NCBI GenBank assembly: GCA_015486905.1
Contig: WFQV01000020.1
Coordinates: 1 to 5,803, forward strand
Direction: 5' to 3'
DNA length: 5,803 nt
DNA from: Melioribacteraceae bacterium
GTDB taxonomy: Bacteria; Bacteroidota; Ignavibacteria; Ignavibacteriales; Melioribacteraceae
Shown here: in pieces, positions 1 to 5,800 of the stretch
How positions within the stretch are numbered: the first letter of the stretch is position 1
Layout: every line of letters begins with the position of its first letter
The notes under the pieces: model-generated
Told to the model about the DNA's origin: nothing
Databases searched by the model: none
The model's input: the letters and a program-made list of their open reading frames with translations, nothing else
Program-made: the position numbers and the translations under genes

Positions 1-51
1 CTTTTGTAATAATTGAAATTGGGAAATTGGTTGCCGGTTTTGCCGAGTTAA

Positions 52-145
52 GGATGATTGGATAATTGGATGAATGGATTGTCCGCCTTCCCCAGTATAA
101 TGTGGAATCGCAATGACGGCTCAATATCCAACCATCCAATCATCC
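52..145. repeat. Imperfect inverted repeat built from opposed 8-bp tandem arrays
   Basis: The left arm (53-81) is three 8-bp units, GATGATTG, GATAATTG and GATGAATG, plus a partial GATTG. The right array (122-152) is the same kind of unit in reverse orientation, CAACCATC or CAATCATC in three copies, with a partial unit before. Bases 52-61 pair perfectly with 136-145. Pairing continues to 71/126 with two mismatches, and 78-81 pair with 122-125 after a 6-base bulge. The loop is 40 bases (82-121). A transcript running past the CDF gene would contain this fold, but it lacks a T-tract. Confidence 0.75.
76..120. repeat. Possible degenerate copy of a widespread palindromic repeat
   Basis: The segment between the two arrays contains CCGCCTTCCCC followed by GGAATCGCAATGACGG. 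This resembles, with changes, a dispersed intergenic element seen in many bacterial genomes whose core reads like ATTCCCGCCTTCGCGGGAATGACG. The match is from memory and imperfect. Confidence 0.3.
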
Positions 146-151
146 AACCAT

Positions 152-161
152 CCATGCATGG
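152..161. repeat. 10-bp perfect palindrome CCATGCATGG
   Basis: It abuts the right end of the 8-bp repeat array. It may be a protein site, or a by-product of the array's CCATC wording. No function is assigned. Confidence 0.35.
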
Positions 162-227
162 TAGGAGGGAAAGGGTGAATAGGTTTGAAAAATGAACATC
201 TTCAAAAGTTCTTAATAGTATCCTCAA

Positions 228-1157
228 TCAAACCTCATTTTCCAAACTGTCCTTCAAGCGACCTTGAATTCTTTCATCGTCAGGTTCTATGTGTATTAAA
301 ACGTTTGCAATCGCGGGGATGGATTCTCTTAATTTCCTTTTTACTTTGTGAGCAATTTTGTGACCCTCACGGACGCTTATTTCGCCCTTTACTATTACAT
401 CCAAATCCACGTAATAATCAAATCCGGTTTTTCGGATTTTACATTTGTCCAAACCCACAACACCCTCTACTTCCATTGCATAATTACGGATGTCTTTTTC
501 AATTTCTCCTTTCGGATTTGAATCCATTAACTCCTCTATTGAAGGTTTCATTATTCTTATCGCATTGTAAATAATAATAATCGCAGCAAAAATTGCCGCG
601 TAGTCGTCCGCATTTTCGTAGCCTTTCCCGCCGATTAATGCAATTGAAATCCCGATGAAAGCCGCACCGGAAGTAAGCATATCCGCTTGGTGATGTTTGG
701 CGTCGTTACGTACGGCGATGCTGTCAATTTCTTTCCCTACTCTCAGCGCATAGCGGGAGAGGAAATATTTTAATATTACAACTGTAACCAAAACGTAAAG
801 AGTGTAAGGCTGCGGCGGTGCTTTTTCGTTGAGGAGATTAAATATTGCTTCGGAAAAAATAAATATTGCGGCAAGGGCAAGGACAACAGCGACAATACTT
901 GCGGCAATAGGCTCTGCTTTGCCATGACCGTAAGGATGCTTCTCGTCCGGCGGTTCAACGGCTATTCGTAATCCTTGGAAAACAACGAAGGAAGAGAAAA
1001 TGTCGGTTGTCGATTCTATTCCGTCGGCAATCAGTGCAAATGAGTTTCCAATTATTCCCGTAACTATTTTCACAGCTGCCAAAAGTGAATTAATGCTCAG
1101 CCCGATTATCGTAATTCGAAAGCCTTTTCTAATATTTTCTTTTAGAACCCTTCGCAT
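228..1157 (-). CDS. Cation diffusion facilitator (CDF) family metal transporter
   Basis: This 309-residue inner-membrane protein most likely exports a divalent metal ion (Zn, Fe, Mn, Cd or Co) in exchange for protons. About six membrane segments are visible, near residues 14-34, 40-63, 84-105, 116-138, 160-178 and 186-203. Family hallmarks are 'ADGIESTTD' in segment 2 (E48 and D52 as an ExxxD pair), the 'HPYGHGKAEP' loop (74-83), and 'HHQAD' at the start of segment 5 (H155 and D159). Residues 210-293 form the cytoplasmic ZT-dimer domain, with H266, H270 and H289 in 'GHKIAH' and 'LIHIEP'. The length is normal and the gene looks intact. The start at 1157 gives the expected N-terminus, but no good Shine-Dalgarno sequence precedes it. 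An in-frame stop lies just upstream, so the start cannot be extended. It lies 76 bp after the permease in the same direction. The family is secure; the metal is not predictable from sequence alone. Confidence 0.95.
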   Translation of the reverse strand: MRRVLKENIRKGFRITIIGLSINSLLAAVKIVTGIIGNSFALIADGIESTTDIFSSFVVFQGLRIAVEPPDEKHPYGHGKAEPIAASIVAVVLALAAIFIFSEAIFNLLNEKAPPQPYTLYVLVTVVILKYFLSRYALRVGKEIDSIAVRNDAKHHQADMLTSGAAFIGISIALIGGKGYENADDYAAIFAAIIIIYNAIRIMKPSIEELMDSNPKGEIEKDIRNYAMEVEGVVGLDKCKIRKTGFDYYVDLDVIVKGEISVREGHKIAHKVKRKLRESIPAIANVLIHIEPDDERIQGRLKDSLENEV

Positions 1158-1163
1158 TAATGT

Positions 1164-1184
1164 TTAATTTTCTTCAAATGTCAT
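1164..1184 (-). other. Possible 6-codon leader reading frame before the CDF gene
   Basis: The minus strand reads ATG at 1184, five sense codons (Thr-Phe-Glu-Glu-Asn) and TAA ending at 1164, six bases before the CDF start codon and in the same frame. The bases before this ATG (GGAATTTACA) closely match those before the secreted-protein start (GGATTTACA) and look like a better ribosome site than the one directly before the CDF start. It may be a translated leader that couples initiation to the CDF, or chance in AT-rich DNA. It is too short to call a gene. Confidence 0.15.
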
Positions 1185-1233
1185 TGTAAATTCCGTTTGC
1201 TTGACGATTATTAAATTATTTTTTACACCACTA

Positions 1234-2553
1234 TTATTCTTTCCGTTTTCTTAAAATGAAGAATATTCTTCTTTCGCTAAAAAGAAGTTCGGCGACAATC
1301 ACGGCAAAGTAAAAGATGCCTAACCAGATAAATCCCTTCTCGTTATTCTGCCAAAGATAGATTATTAAAACAATCCAGGAAAGCAAGCTTAAAACGAACC
1401 CGGTAATCGGGTAGTAAGTTTTTATTCCGATTTGCTTTCTTAGTTTAATTGCCGAAAAATTAATGAAAATAAAAATCAAAAGGAAAGTAGAGCTTGCGAA
1501 AGAAGAAATCAAAGTGAGGTCGGCAATGTTTACAAAAACCAATGTCAGAAGGGAGATGACTGTTAAACTTACCCAGGGGATGTCTTTTGTCCTTTCCTTA
1601 AAAGAAAATATTTTGGGAAGGTCTTTGTCCTGTGCCATTACCATCCCAAGGCGTGCCGTACCGAAGAGCGTTGCGTTTATTGCCGAGGCGGTTGAAAGCA
1701 AAGCGCCTAAGCTGATTAAAACAAAGCCTGTCTTTCCCAAGAAAGGCTTGGCAGCTTCAGCCAAAGCATATTCTTTGTATTCGGCAATTTTATCCGGAGT
1801 TAAATTTCCTACTGCAACAAACGAAACCAGCAAGTAAACGGCAATTGTAATTATGATTGAAAGCATTATGCTCTTGGGAAGGTTTCTGCCGGGATTTTTC
1901 ATTTCGTTTACGGTGTTGGGAATTAATTCAAATCCTTCGTAAGCGACGAAAATTAAAGCCGCTCCCATCAAAAGATTTGAAGCACTTTTATTAAAGACGG
2001 GCAGAACGTAATTTTCTTTCACAAAAAACAATCCCATTCCGGCAAAAAGGAAGAGGATAATTAACTTTGTCATTACAATTAAAATTTCCGTGTGCCCGGC
2101 TGCTTTGATGCCGTAAAGATTTATGCCGAGGAATAGAAGAATTACGAAACTTGCTAAAAAGTGCTGTATCGCAGATGAGTAAGAATTGCTTCCCGCCATT
2201 GCGGTTCCGTAAACACCGAAGGTGTAAGAGTAAAGTGCAAGCGTACCGATGTAGCCGACTAAGAGCAGCCAGCCGCCTATTGCCGCAACATTCGGATTTT
2301 TAACACTCTTTTCCATGTAAGTGAAACTGCCGCCGTCAGAGCGGAATTTTAATCCTAACTTGGAATAAGAATATCCTGTTAGCAGGGCGATGATACCGCC
2401 GATTAAAAATGCAACCGCCGCAGCGTGACCCGCCAAACCAACGGACAAACCGAGTACGGAAAATATTCCACCGCCAACCATTCCCCCCACTCCCATTGCA
2501 ACTAATTCTTTTAAATCTAATTTCTCCGCTTGCCCTTTGTGATTAGGGTTCAT
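1234..2553 (-). CDS. APC-superfamily amino-acid permease
   Basis: This 439-residue protein of about twelve hydrophobic segments is predicted to move an amino acid or polyamine across the inner membrane, with protons, Na+ or an exchanged substrate. The first segment carries the glycine-rich APC motif 'GVGGMVGGGIFSVLG' (21-35), which binds the substrate backbone in the LeuT fold. Segment 6 and the loop after it carry 'FVAYEGFELIPNTVNEMKNPGRNLPKS' wording (202-228), matching the family pattern 'AYxGFE ... E.KNP.R..P'. 'GTARLGMVMAQDKDLPKIF' (298-316) fits the usual loop after segment 8. The charged C-terminus (RRIFFILRKRKE) is probably cytoplasmic. The length is typical of bacterial APC permeases such as ApcT-like proteins. 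The start at 2553 follows a modest Shine-Dalgarno-like GAGAG with a 7-base gap. The gene lies 81 bp after the secreted-peptidase gene. The substrate cannot be assigned, and no metabolic partner gene is present. Confidence 0.93.
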   Translation of the reverse strand: MNPNHKGQAEKLDLKELVAMGVGGMVGGGIFSVLGLSVGLAGHAAAVAFLIGGIIALLTGYSYSKLGLKFRSDGGSFTYMEKSVKNPNVAAIGGWLLLVGYIGTLALYSYTFGVYGTAMAGSNSYSSAIQHFLASFVILLFLGINLYGIKAAGHTEILIVMTKLIILFLFAGMGLFFVKENYVLPVFNKSASNLLMGAALIFVAYEGFELIPNTVNEMKNPGRNLPKSIMLSIIITIAVYLLVSFVAVGNLTPDKIAEYKEYALAEAAKPFLGKTGFVLISLGALLSTASAINATLFGTARLGMVMAQDKDLPKIFSFKERTKDIPWVSLTVISLLTLVFVNIADLTLISSFASSTFLLIFIFINFSAIKLRKQIGIKTYYPITGFVLSLLSWIVLIIYLWQNNEKGFIWLGIFYFAVIVAELLFSERRIFFILRKRKE

Positions 2554-2560
2554 TAGTCAA

Positions 2561-2565
2561 CTCTC
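2561..2565 (-). promoter_or_regulatory. Weak ribosome binding site of the permease gene
   Basis: The minus strand reads GAGAG seven bases before the ATG at 2553. It matches only part of the GGAGG consensus, but the spacing is right and it supports this start. Confidence 0.4.
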
Positions 2566-2600
2566 AAGTTTTTAATAAAAATTATTTTAGCAGTTCTTTA

Positions 2601-2630
2601 AGATTAGACGTATATTAATGTAAAAAACAA
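2601..2630 (-). promoter_or_regulatory. Candidate promoter of the permease gene
   Basis: The minus strand shows TTGTTT (2625-2630), an 18-base spacer, then TAATCT (2601-2606), about 48 bases before the permease ATG. Both hexamers depart from consensus and the region is AT-rich, so this could be chance. If real, the permease and CDF could be expressed apart from the upstream secreted-protein gene. Confidence 0.3.
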
Positions 2631-2634
2631 TCCA

Positions 2635-5334
2635 TTATTTAAGTAAAATTAATTTTTGAACCAAAGTTTTGACTCCGAAAGAACTTCTTAGAAAATAGAC
2701 GCCGGAAGCCAAACCGTTTGCGTTAAAACGAATAAGATGGTTGCCGGGCAACATTTTGGAGTTTGTTAAAACAGTAACTCTCTGCCCAAGAGAATTGTAA
2801 ACGGCAATATTAATTCTTGTGGGCATTGAAATGCTAAAACTTATTGTGGCTGTTGAACTTCCCGAGGAGGAGCTTTTACCGAAAGGATTGGGGTAGGGAT
2901 TAAACAATTTAAAATTATTCGGTTGAATTGAATTATTTGCGACGGAGGAATTCCCACCGAAGTAGTTCACTACGCCGTCAATAATTCTGAAGAATACCGA
3001 ATCGTCGGCTGTGGATTCGGGACCGAACGCGAAGTAAATTAACTTGCCGGTTTTAGATGAGGAGCCGAACTTGCCCGTGTAAGAGACTCCGGCGCCTTTA
3101 CCGTTGTTGTACTTAAGACAAATCGAACTGCCACCGTTGGGTGAAATGACATCGGGATAATCTTCCGTGTAAGTCTGCCCGAAGTTGAAAGTAAGCCCGC
3201 CGAAGACAGTCCCTTCCTGACCGACCGCAACGTCCGTATTCGCATCATCTGCATTGTAAATTGCTTTGAAATAATTTTTGTAAAAGTCTATGTCCGCACT
3301 GCTTCCTCTGTGGTAAAGGTCCCAGCCTATTTCGCTACCGTTAACAAACAGCCTGCCTCCTTGCTCCAAATATTTTTTAATTAAAGCCTGCTCTGTGGAG
3401 TTAAAAGTTTCGTCAACGGTGCTTTCATCGCCGTCGTACCAAATAACACCGTAGTAATTTTCTAATTTTACTTCGCCTGAAATTACTTCCGAATTTTTTA
3501 CACTTTCGAAACTTGAGTTTGTGTTGTTCAGAGCAAGTCCGTAAATCACAGCAAAGGGATTGCCGTCACCTTGCCAGCTTGCAGAACCGTAATCGCGGTT
3601 ATAGCCGTCAACGATTAAATATTTCTTTTCTCCGTTTGAGCCTACGCCCGAAGGGTTAGACCAGTTGCTCTCCGCCAAATCGCCGTCCGAGCGGCTGACG
3701 GCCGAAATGCGAAAGAATGCTAAGTCGGGTGATTTTTCCAATGTGAAGGAATCTGTTTTTACCGTGTCCTCGTCTTCAATCAAATTCCAATCTTTCCCGT
3801 TTTGGGACCAGTAAATTCTGTAACCTACAACACCGGTAGTATCACAGCTCCAATGTAATTTGACTTTTTCTCCTATTTTCAGAACTTCCAAAAGTTTTAC
3901 CGACTTCTCGGAATATTTGTTTGTCATTCCAATGTAATAACGCGGAGCGTAAGCGGTTAAATCCGAAGGTTTGTAAGACCAGTAAGAAACGTCCCAGTTT
4001 CTGCCGGAAGCTTCGACTATCCGCAAACTGCCGTCCGAGTTGTGGCGAACAAATAACCTTACGTGACCGATTTTGTGAACGGCATCGCCGGGTTTTAAAT
4101 CATCCCAACTATTGTAAGTATGAGTAATGTCCGGCATGTATCTTGTCGATGCATGGTATGTAAGTCCCCAGCAGCGACTCACGAAGCCGGAGCAATCCAC
4201 ACCCACAGCATAACCTGAAACGCCGTGAGTGTCAATATCGCCTGCGAATTCGCCTTGTGCTAAGTCGTGATCAAAGCCCCAGACGGTGTTGAAGCCTCCC
4301 CATTTGTAGGGGATGCGGGCATTCCAACCAATCCTAAGCCAGGAAGGGGTTTTTACCGCGTCACCGTCACGAGCGGTAGCACCGTTGGGAGCCAGGTTTT
4401 GCGATGTGCAGTAATACTTGTGCTCTACGTATTCTTCGCCGGTTCGCAAAACTTTTGCACGTGTTGTTGAGGTCATTATTCTATTGTTTGCTTGAGGTTT
4501 TGTTACAATTTCTTCCCGGGTTGTGAAATAATCGTAATGAACAAATTTTTGTAAATAGTTCGGATATTGAACTATTTTTTGTGTTCGCTTTGTTAGTCCG
4601 CTCCATTCAACTAATGTCAATCCGTTTTTTTCGGTGATTAAATGGAATAGCTCACCCTCGGCGTTAATGGTAAACTCGTTGTCAAAGGTTAAATATTTTA
4701 TTGTGGGAATAAGTAACTTGCTGAGGATTTCACCGGTTGGGCTCAGCACCCAAATTTCTCTTCTAATTTTTAAAGGAACTTGCGAGAGGAATTTTTCAAC
4801 GGTAATGAAATAATTGCCCGATTTGTCTATTCCTATTAACCCTCCGTAAGCAAGGTCGCCCTTAAAATTGAAATTAAAATTTTTTGTCGTGCCTTCCCTT
4901 TTCACAATAATATTCAGTAAGGAAGAATTAACCCTGTTTATTTCGGCTCGGAAGTTTTGCTTAGAGGTGTAGGTGCCGTTGTCGTAATTTAAAATGCTTT
5001 CCGTAGCGGTGGAATAATCGGGGATGAATGAATTTCCGTTTTCTATTTTGCTGATTGCTTCACTACTACCGGTACTTTTAAGATTCGAATGTTTAACTGA
5101 GGAAATCTTTCTGCCCTGTAGGTCAAGGATGTCAAGGTTTTTCTCGGTAGCAAATACAACCAAATCTTTTGTAATTCCGAAATTTTTTAAACCGTAAATA
5201 CCTGAGTTTGTAATTCGGGGTGTGATTCCGACTTCATCGTAACTTTTGGTAAAAAGAACTTTCATTTGTGGCTGTGCAAAATTTGAGACGCCGATTAAAA
5301 AAATAGCAACAGCCTTCAGTAGAGTTTTCTTCAT
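2635..5334 (-). CDS. T9SS-exported multidomain NlpC/P60 cysteine peptidase
   Basis: This 899-residue protein is exported across both membranes and probably displayed on the surface or released. Residues 1-20 are a Sec signal peptide (KK, hydrophobic core, likely cut after A20). Residues 30-280 hold repeated beta-rich segments resembling propeller blades. Residues 340-465 are an NlpC/P60 domain: 'PYKWGG' (342-347), 'VDCSGFV' with catalytic Cys381, and 'IGHVRLFV' with His424; E441 in 'VEASG' may be the third polar residue. The family cleaves peptide bonds in peptidoglycan stems. Residues 476-562 resemble fibronectin III ('YRIYWSQNGKDW'). Residues 571-793 resemble a class I glutamine-amidotransferase fold used structurally in secreted proteins ('KYLIVDGYNRD', 'EQGGRLFVNGSEIGWDL'), a weaker call. 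Residues 808-899 are the type A sorting domain, which the secretion machinery normally removes. The start at 5334 is fixed by the signal peptide and by AAGGA six bases upstream. The gene is intact. The true substrate is unknown. Confidence 0.9.
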   Translation of the reverse strand: MKKTLLKAVAIFLIGVSNFAQPQMKVLFTKSYDEVGITPRITNSGIYGLKNFGITKDLVVFATEKNLDILDLQGRKISSVKHSNLKSTGSSEAISKIENGNSFIPDYSTATESILNYDNGTYTSKQNFRAEINRVNSSLLNIIVKREGTTKNFNFNFKGDLAYGGLIGIDKSGNYFITVEKFLSQVPLKIRREIWVLSPTGEILSKLLIPTIKYLTFDNEFTINAEGELFHLITEKNGLTLVEWSGLTKRTQKIVQYPNYLQKFVHYDYFTTREEIVTKPQANNRIMTSTTRAKVLRTGEEYVEHKYYCTSQNLAPNGATARDGDAVKTPSWLRIGWNARIPYKWGGFNTVWGFDHDLAQGEFAGDIDTHGVSGYAVGVDCSGFVSRCWGLTYHASTRYMPDITHTYNSWDDLKPGDAVHKIGHVRLFVRHNSDGSLRIVEASGRNWDVSYWSYKPSDLTAYAPRYYIGMTNKYSEKSVKLLEVLKIGEKVKLHWSCDTTGVVGYRIYWSQNGKDWNLIEDEDTVKTDSFTLEKSPDLAFFRISAVSRSDGDLAESNWSNPSGVGSNGEKKYLIVDGYNRDYGSASWQGDGNPFAVIYGLALNNTNSSFESVKNSEVISGEVKLENYYGVIWYDGDESTVDETFNSTEQALIKKYLEQGGRLFVNGSEIGWDLYHRGSSADIDFYKNYFKAIYNADDANTDVAVGQEGTVFGGLTFNFGQTYTEDYPDVISPNGGSSICLKYNNGKGAGVSYTGKFGSSSKTGKLIYFAFGPESTADDSVFFRIIDGVVNYFGGNSSVANNSIQPNNFKLFNPYPNPFGKSSSSGSSTATISFSISMPTRINIAVYNSLGQRVTVLTNSKMLPGNHLIRFNANGLASGVYFLRSSFGVKTLVQKLILLK

Positions 5335-5340
5335 TGTAAA

Positions 5341-5345
5341 TCCTT
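5341..5345 (-). promoter_or_regulatory. Ribosome binding site of the secreted peptidase gene
   Basis: The minus strand reads AAGGA six bases before the ATG at 5334. This is the best Shine-Dalgarno sequence of the three genes and confirms the start that yields the signal peptide. Confidence 0.6.
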
Positions 5346-5434
5346 CGAAATTTAGATTTGAAACTTAAGAATATTTATTCTCAAAGGGAAATTAAACCAT
5401 TGTGAACTGCATCTCTTCGAATACTTTACTGCTG

Positions 5435-5463
5435 ATTACAATACTTGGTTAAACAAGTGTCAA
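5435..5463 (-). promoter_or_regulatory. Sigma70-type promoter of the secreted peptidase gene
   Basis: The minus strand carries a perfect TTGACA (5458-5463), a spacer of exactly 17 bases, and TGTAAT (5435-5440), which differs from TATAAT at one base. Transcription would start near 5428 and leave a leader of about 94 bases. It does not resemble the Bacteroidetes-specific TTG/TAnnTTTG promoter, which fits a lineage that uses ordinary sigma70-like signals. It is the strongest promoter match I found and points at the secreted-protein gene, possibly reading on into the permease and CDF. Confidence 0.55.
5443..5458. promoter_or_regulatory. Operator-like 16-bp dyad inside the promoter spacer
   Basis: ACTTGGTTAAACAAGT is symmetric at seven of eight position pairs (ACTTG/CAAGT outer arms, TTAA centre). 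It fills almost the whole spacer between the -35 and -10 hexamers, where a dimeric regulator could block or realign RNA polymerase. No regulator gene lies in the window, so its role is inferred from position and symmetry only. Confidence 0.35.
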
Positions 5464-5512
5464 ACAAAGAAATCAAATTCGGCGGTAGAGTGAACAGATA
5501 ACAGTGATTGTT

Positions 5513-5538
5513 ACTCGTTAATCGCCAGACGCGAGAAG
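5513..5538. repeat. Direct repeat A, copy 1
   Basis: These 26 bases (beginning ACTCGTTAATCG and ending GACGCGAGAAG) recur at 5775-5800 with one mismatch (C5526 versus A5788). In this copy the last 12 bases are followed by a second, imperfect version, AGACGTAAGAAG (5541-5552). Confidence 0.85.
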
Positions 5539-5564
5539 TAAGACGTAAGAAGTTTGAGTCCGTT

Positions 5565-5574
5565 CGAGTACTCG
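5565..5574. repeat. 10-bp perfect palindrome CGAGTACTCG
   Basis: Its right half starts a sequence, ACTCGTCAATTG (5570-5581), that matches the start of repeat A at 10 of 12 bases. The palindrome may therefore belong to a degenerate repeat-A copy rather than be a protein site. Confidence 0.35.
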
Positions 5575-5598
5575 TCAATTGTAATTTGTTCGTTCTTC

Positions 5599-5642
5599 GT
5601 TTAGGAGTTTAGTTCGCCTTCGGCGGTTTAGAAGTTTAGAAG
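5599..5642. repeat. GTTTAGAA tandem units split by a small hairpin
   Basis: Units GTTTAGGA (5599-5606) and GTTTAG (5607-5612) are followed by TTCGCCTTCGGCG, then two perfect GTTTAGAA units (5626-5641). The insert holds CGCC-TTC-GGCG (5615-5625), a 4-bp stem with a 3-base loop, so the array looks interrupted by a hairpin. Confidence 0.65.
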
Positions 5643-5665
5643 CACATAGAGAGAACGGAAAATTT

Positions 5666-5693
5666 TTAATTCTTAATTCTTAATTCTTAATTG
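5666..5693. repeat. Tandem array of a 7-bp unit TTAATTC
   Basis: Three perfect TTAATTC units (5666-5672, 5673-5679, 5680-5686) are followed by a fourth, TTAATTG (5687-5693). This is a simple AT-rich tandem repeat with no evident function. Confidence 0.85.
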
Positions 5694-5696
5694 ATT

Positions 5697-5770
5697 AATC
5701 TGCGTCCCATTCCCTTCTGCGAAAATCCCGCAACAATCCGTGTCATCCGTGTTCTATTAAATCTGCGTCC
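5697..5770. repeat. AATCTGCGTCC direct repeat enclosing a doubled ATCCGTGT
   Basis: AATCTGCGTCC occurs at 5697-5707 and 5760-5770. Between them ATCCGTGT occurs twice (5736-5743 and 5745-5752). Similar ATCTGCGT/ATCCGTGT wording is, from memory, a common dispersed intergenic repeat in many bacterial genomes. Confidence 0.7.
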
Positions 5771-5774
5771 TATC

Positions 5775-5800
5775 ACTCGTTAATCGCAAGACGCGAGAAG
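5775..5800. repeat. Direct repeat A, copy 2
   Basis: It matches 25 of 26 bases with the copy at 5513-5538, 262 bases away and in the same orientation. It lies at the very end of the window, so its true right edge is unknown. Confidence 0.85.

Larger units (their letters stand above)
1..227. other. Gene-free region downstream of the CDF gene
   Basis: No coding region is supported here. The stretch begins with AAATTGG-rich simple sequence (about 10-32). It then has the two opposed 8-bp repeat arrays, an intervening segment, a 10-bp palindrome, and about 65 bases of AT-rich DNA leading to the CDF stop. I see no GC-rich hairpin followed by a T-run on the minus strand, so there is no classical terminator directly after the CDF gene. 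Confidence 0.6.

Noticed and set aside
96..101. TATAAT on the plus strand
   Set aside because: There is no matching -35 hexamer at proper spacing and no plus-strand gene follows.
185..574. Plus-strand open frame of 129 codons
   Set aside because: It lies mostly opposite the CDF gene, has unnatural Phe/Leu/Pro/His-rich composition and no recognisable domain, so it is a shadow of the real gene.
1463..1837. Plus-strand open frame of 124 codons
   Set aside because: It lies entirely opposite the permease gene, is rich in Lys/Arg and resembles no family; the permease motifs on the other strand are unambiguous.
2645..2656. AAAATTAATTTT palindrome at the end of the secreted-protein gene as a terminator
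   Set aside because: It is A/T only, lies inside the coding sequence and would form too weak a stem to terminate transcription.
776..3254. Two short minus-strand open frames in alternate frames (776-958 and 3039-3254)
   Set aside because: They are nested inside the CDF and secreted-protein genes out of frame, with low-complexity content.
3921..4470. Two short plus-strand open frames (68 and 67 codons)
   Set aside because: Both lie opposite the NlpC/P60-coding part of the secreted protein and have no family features.
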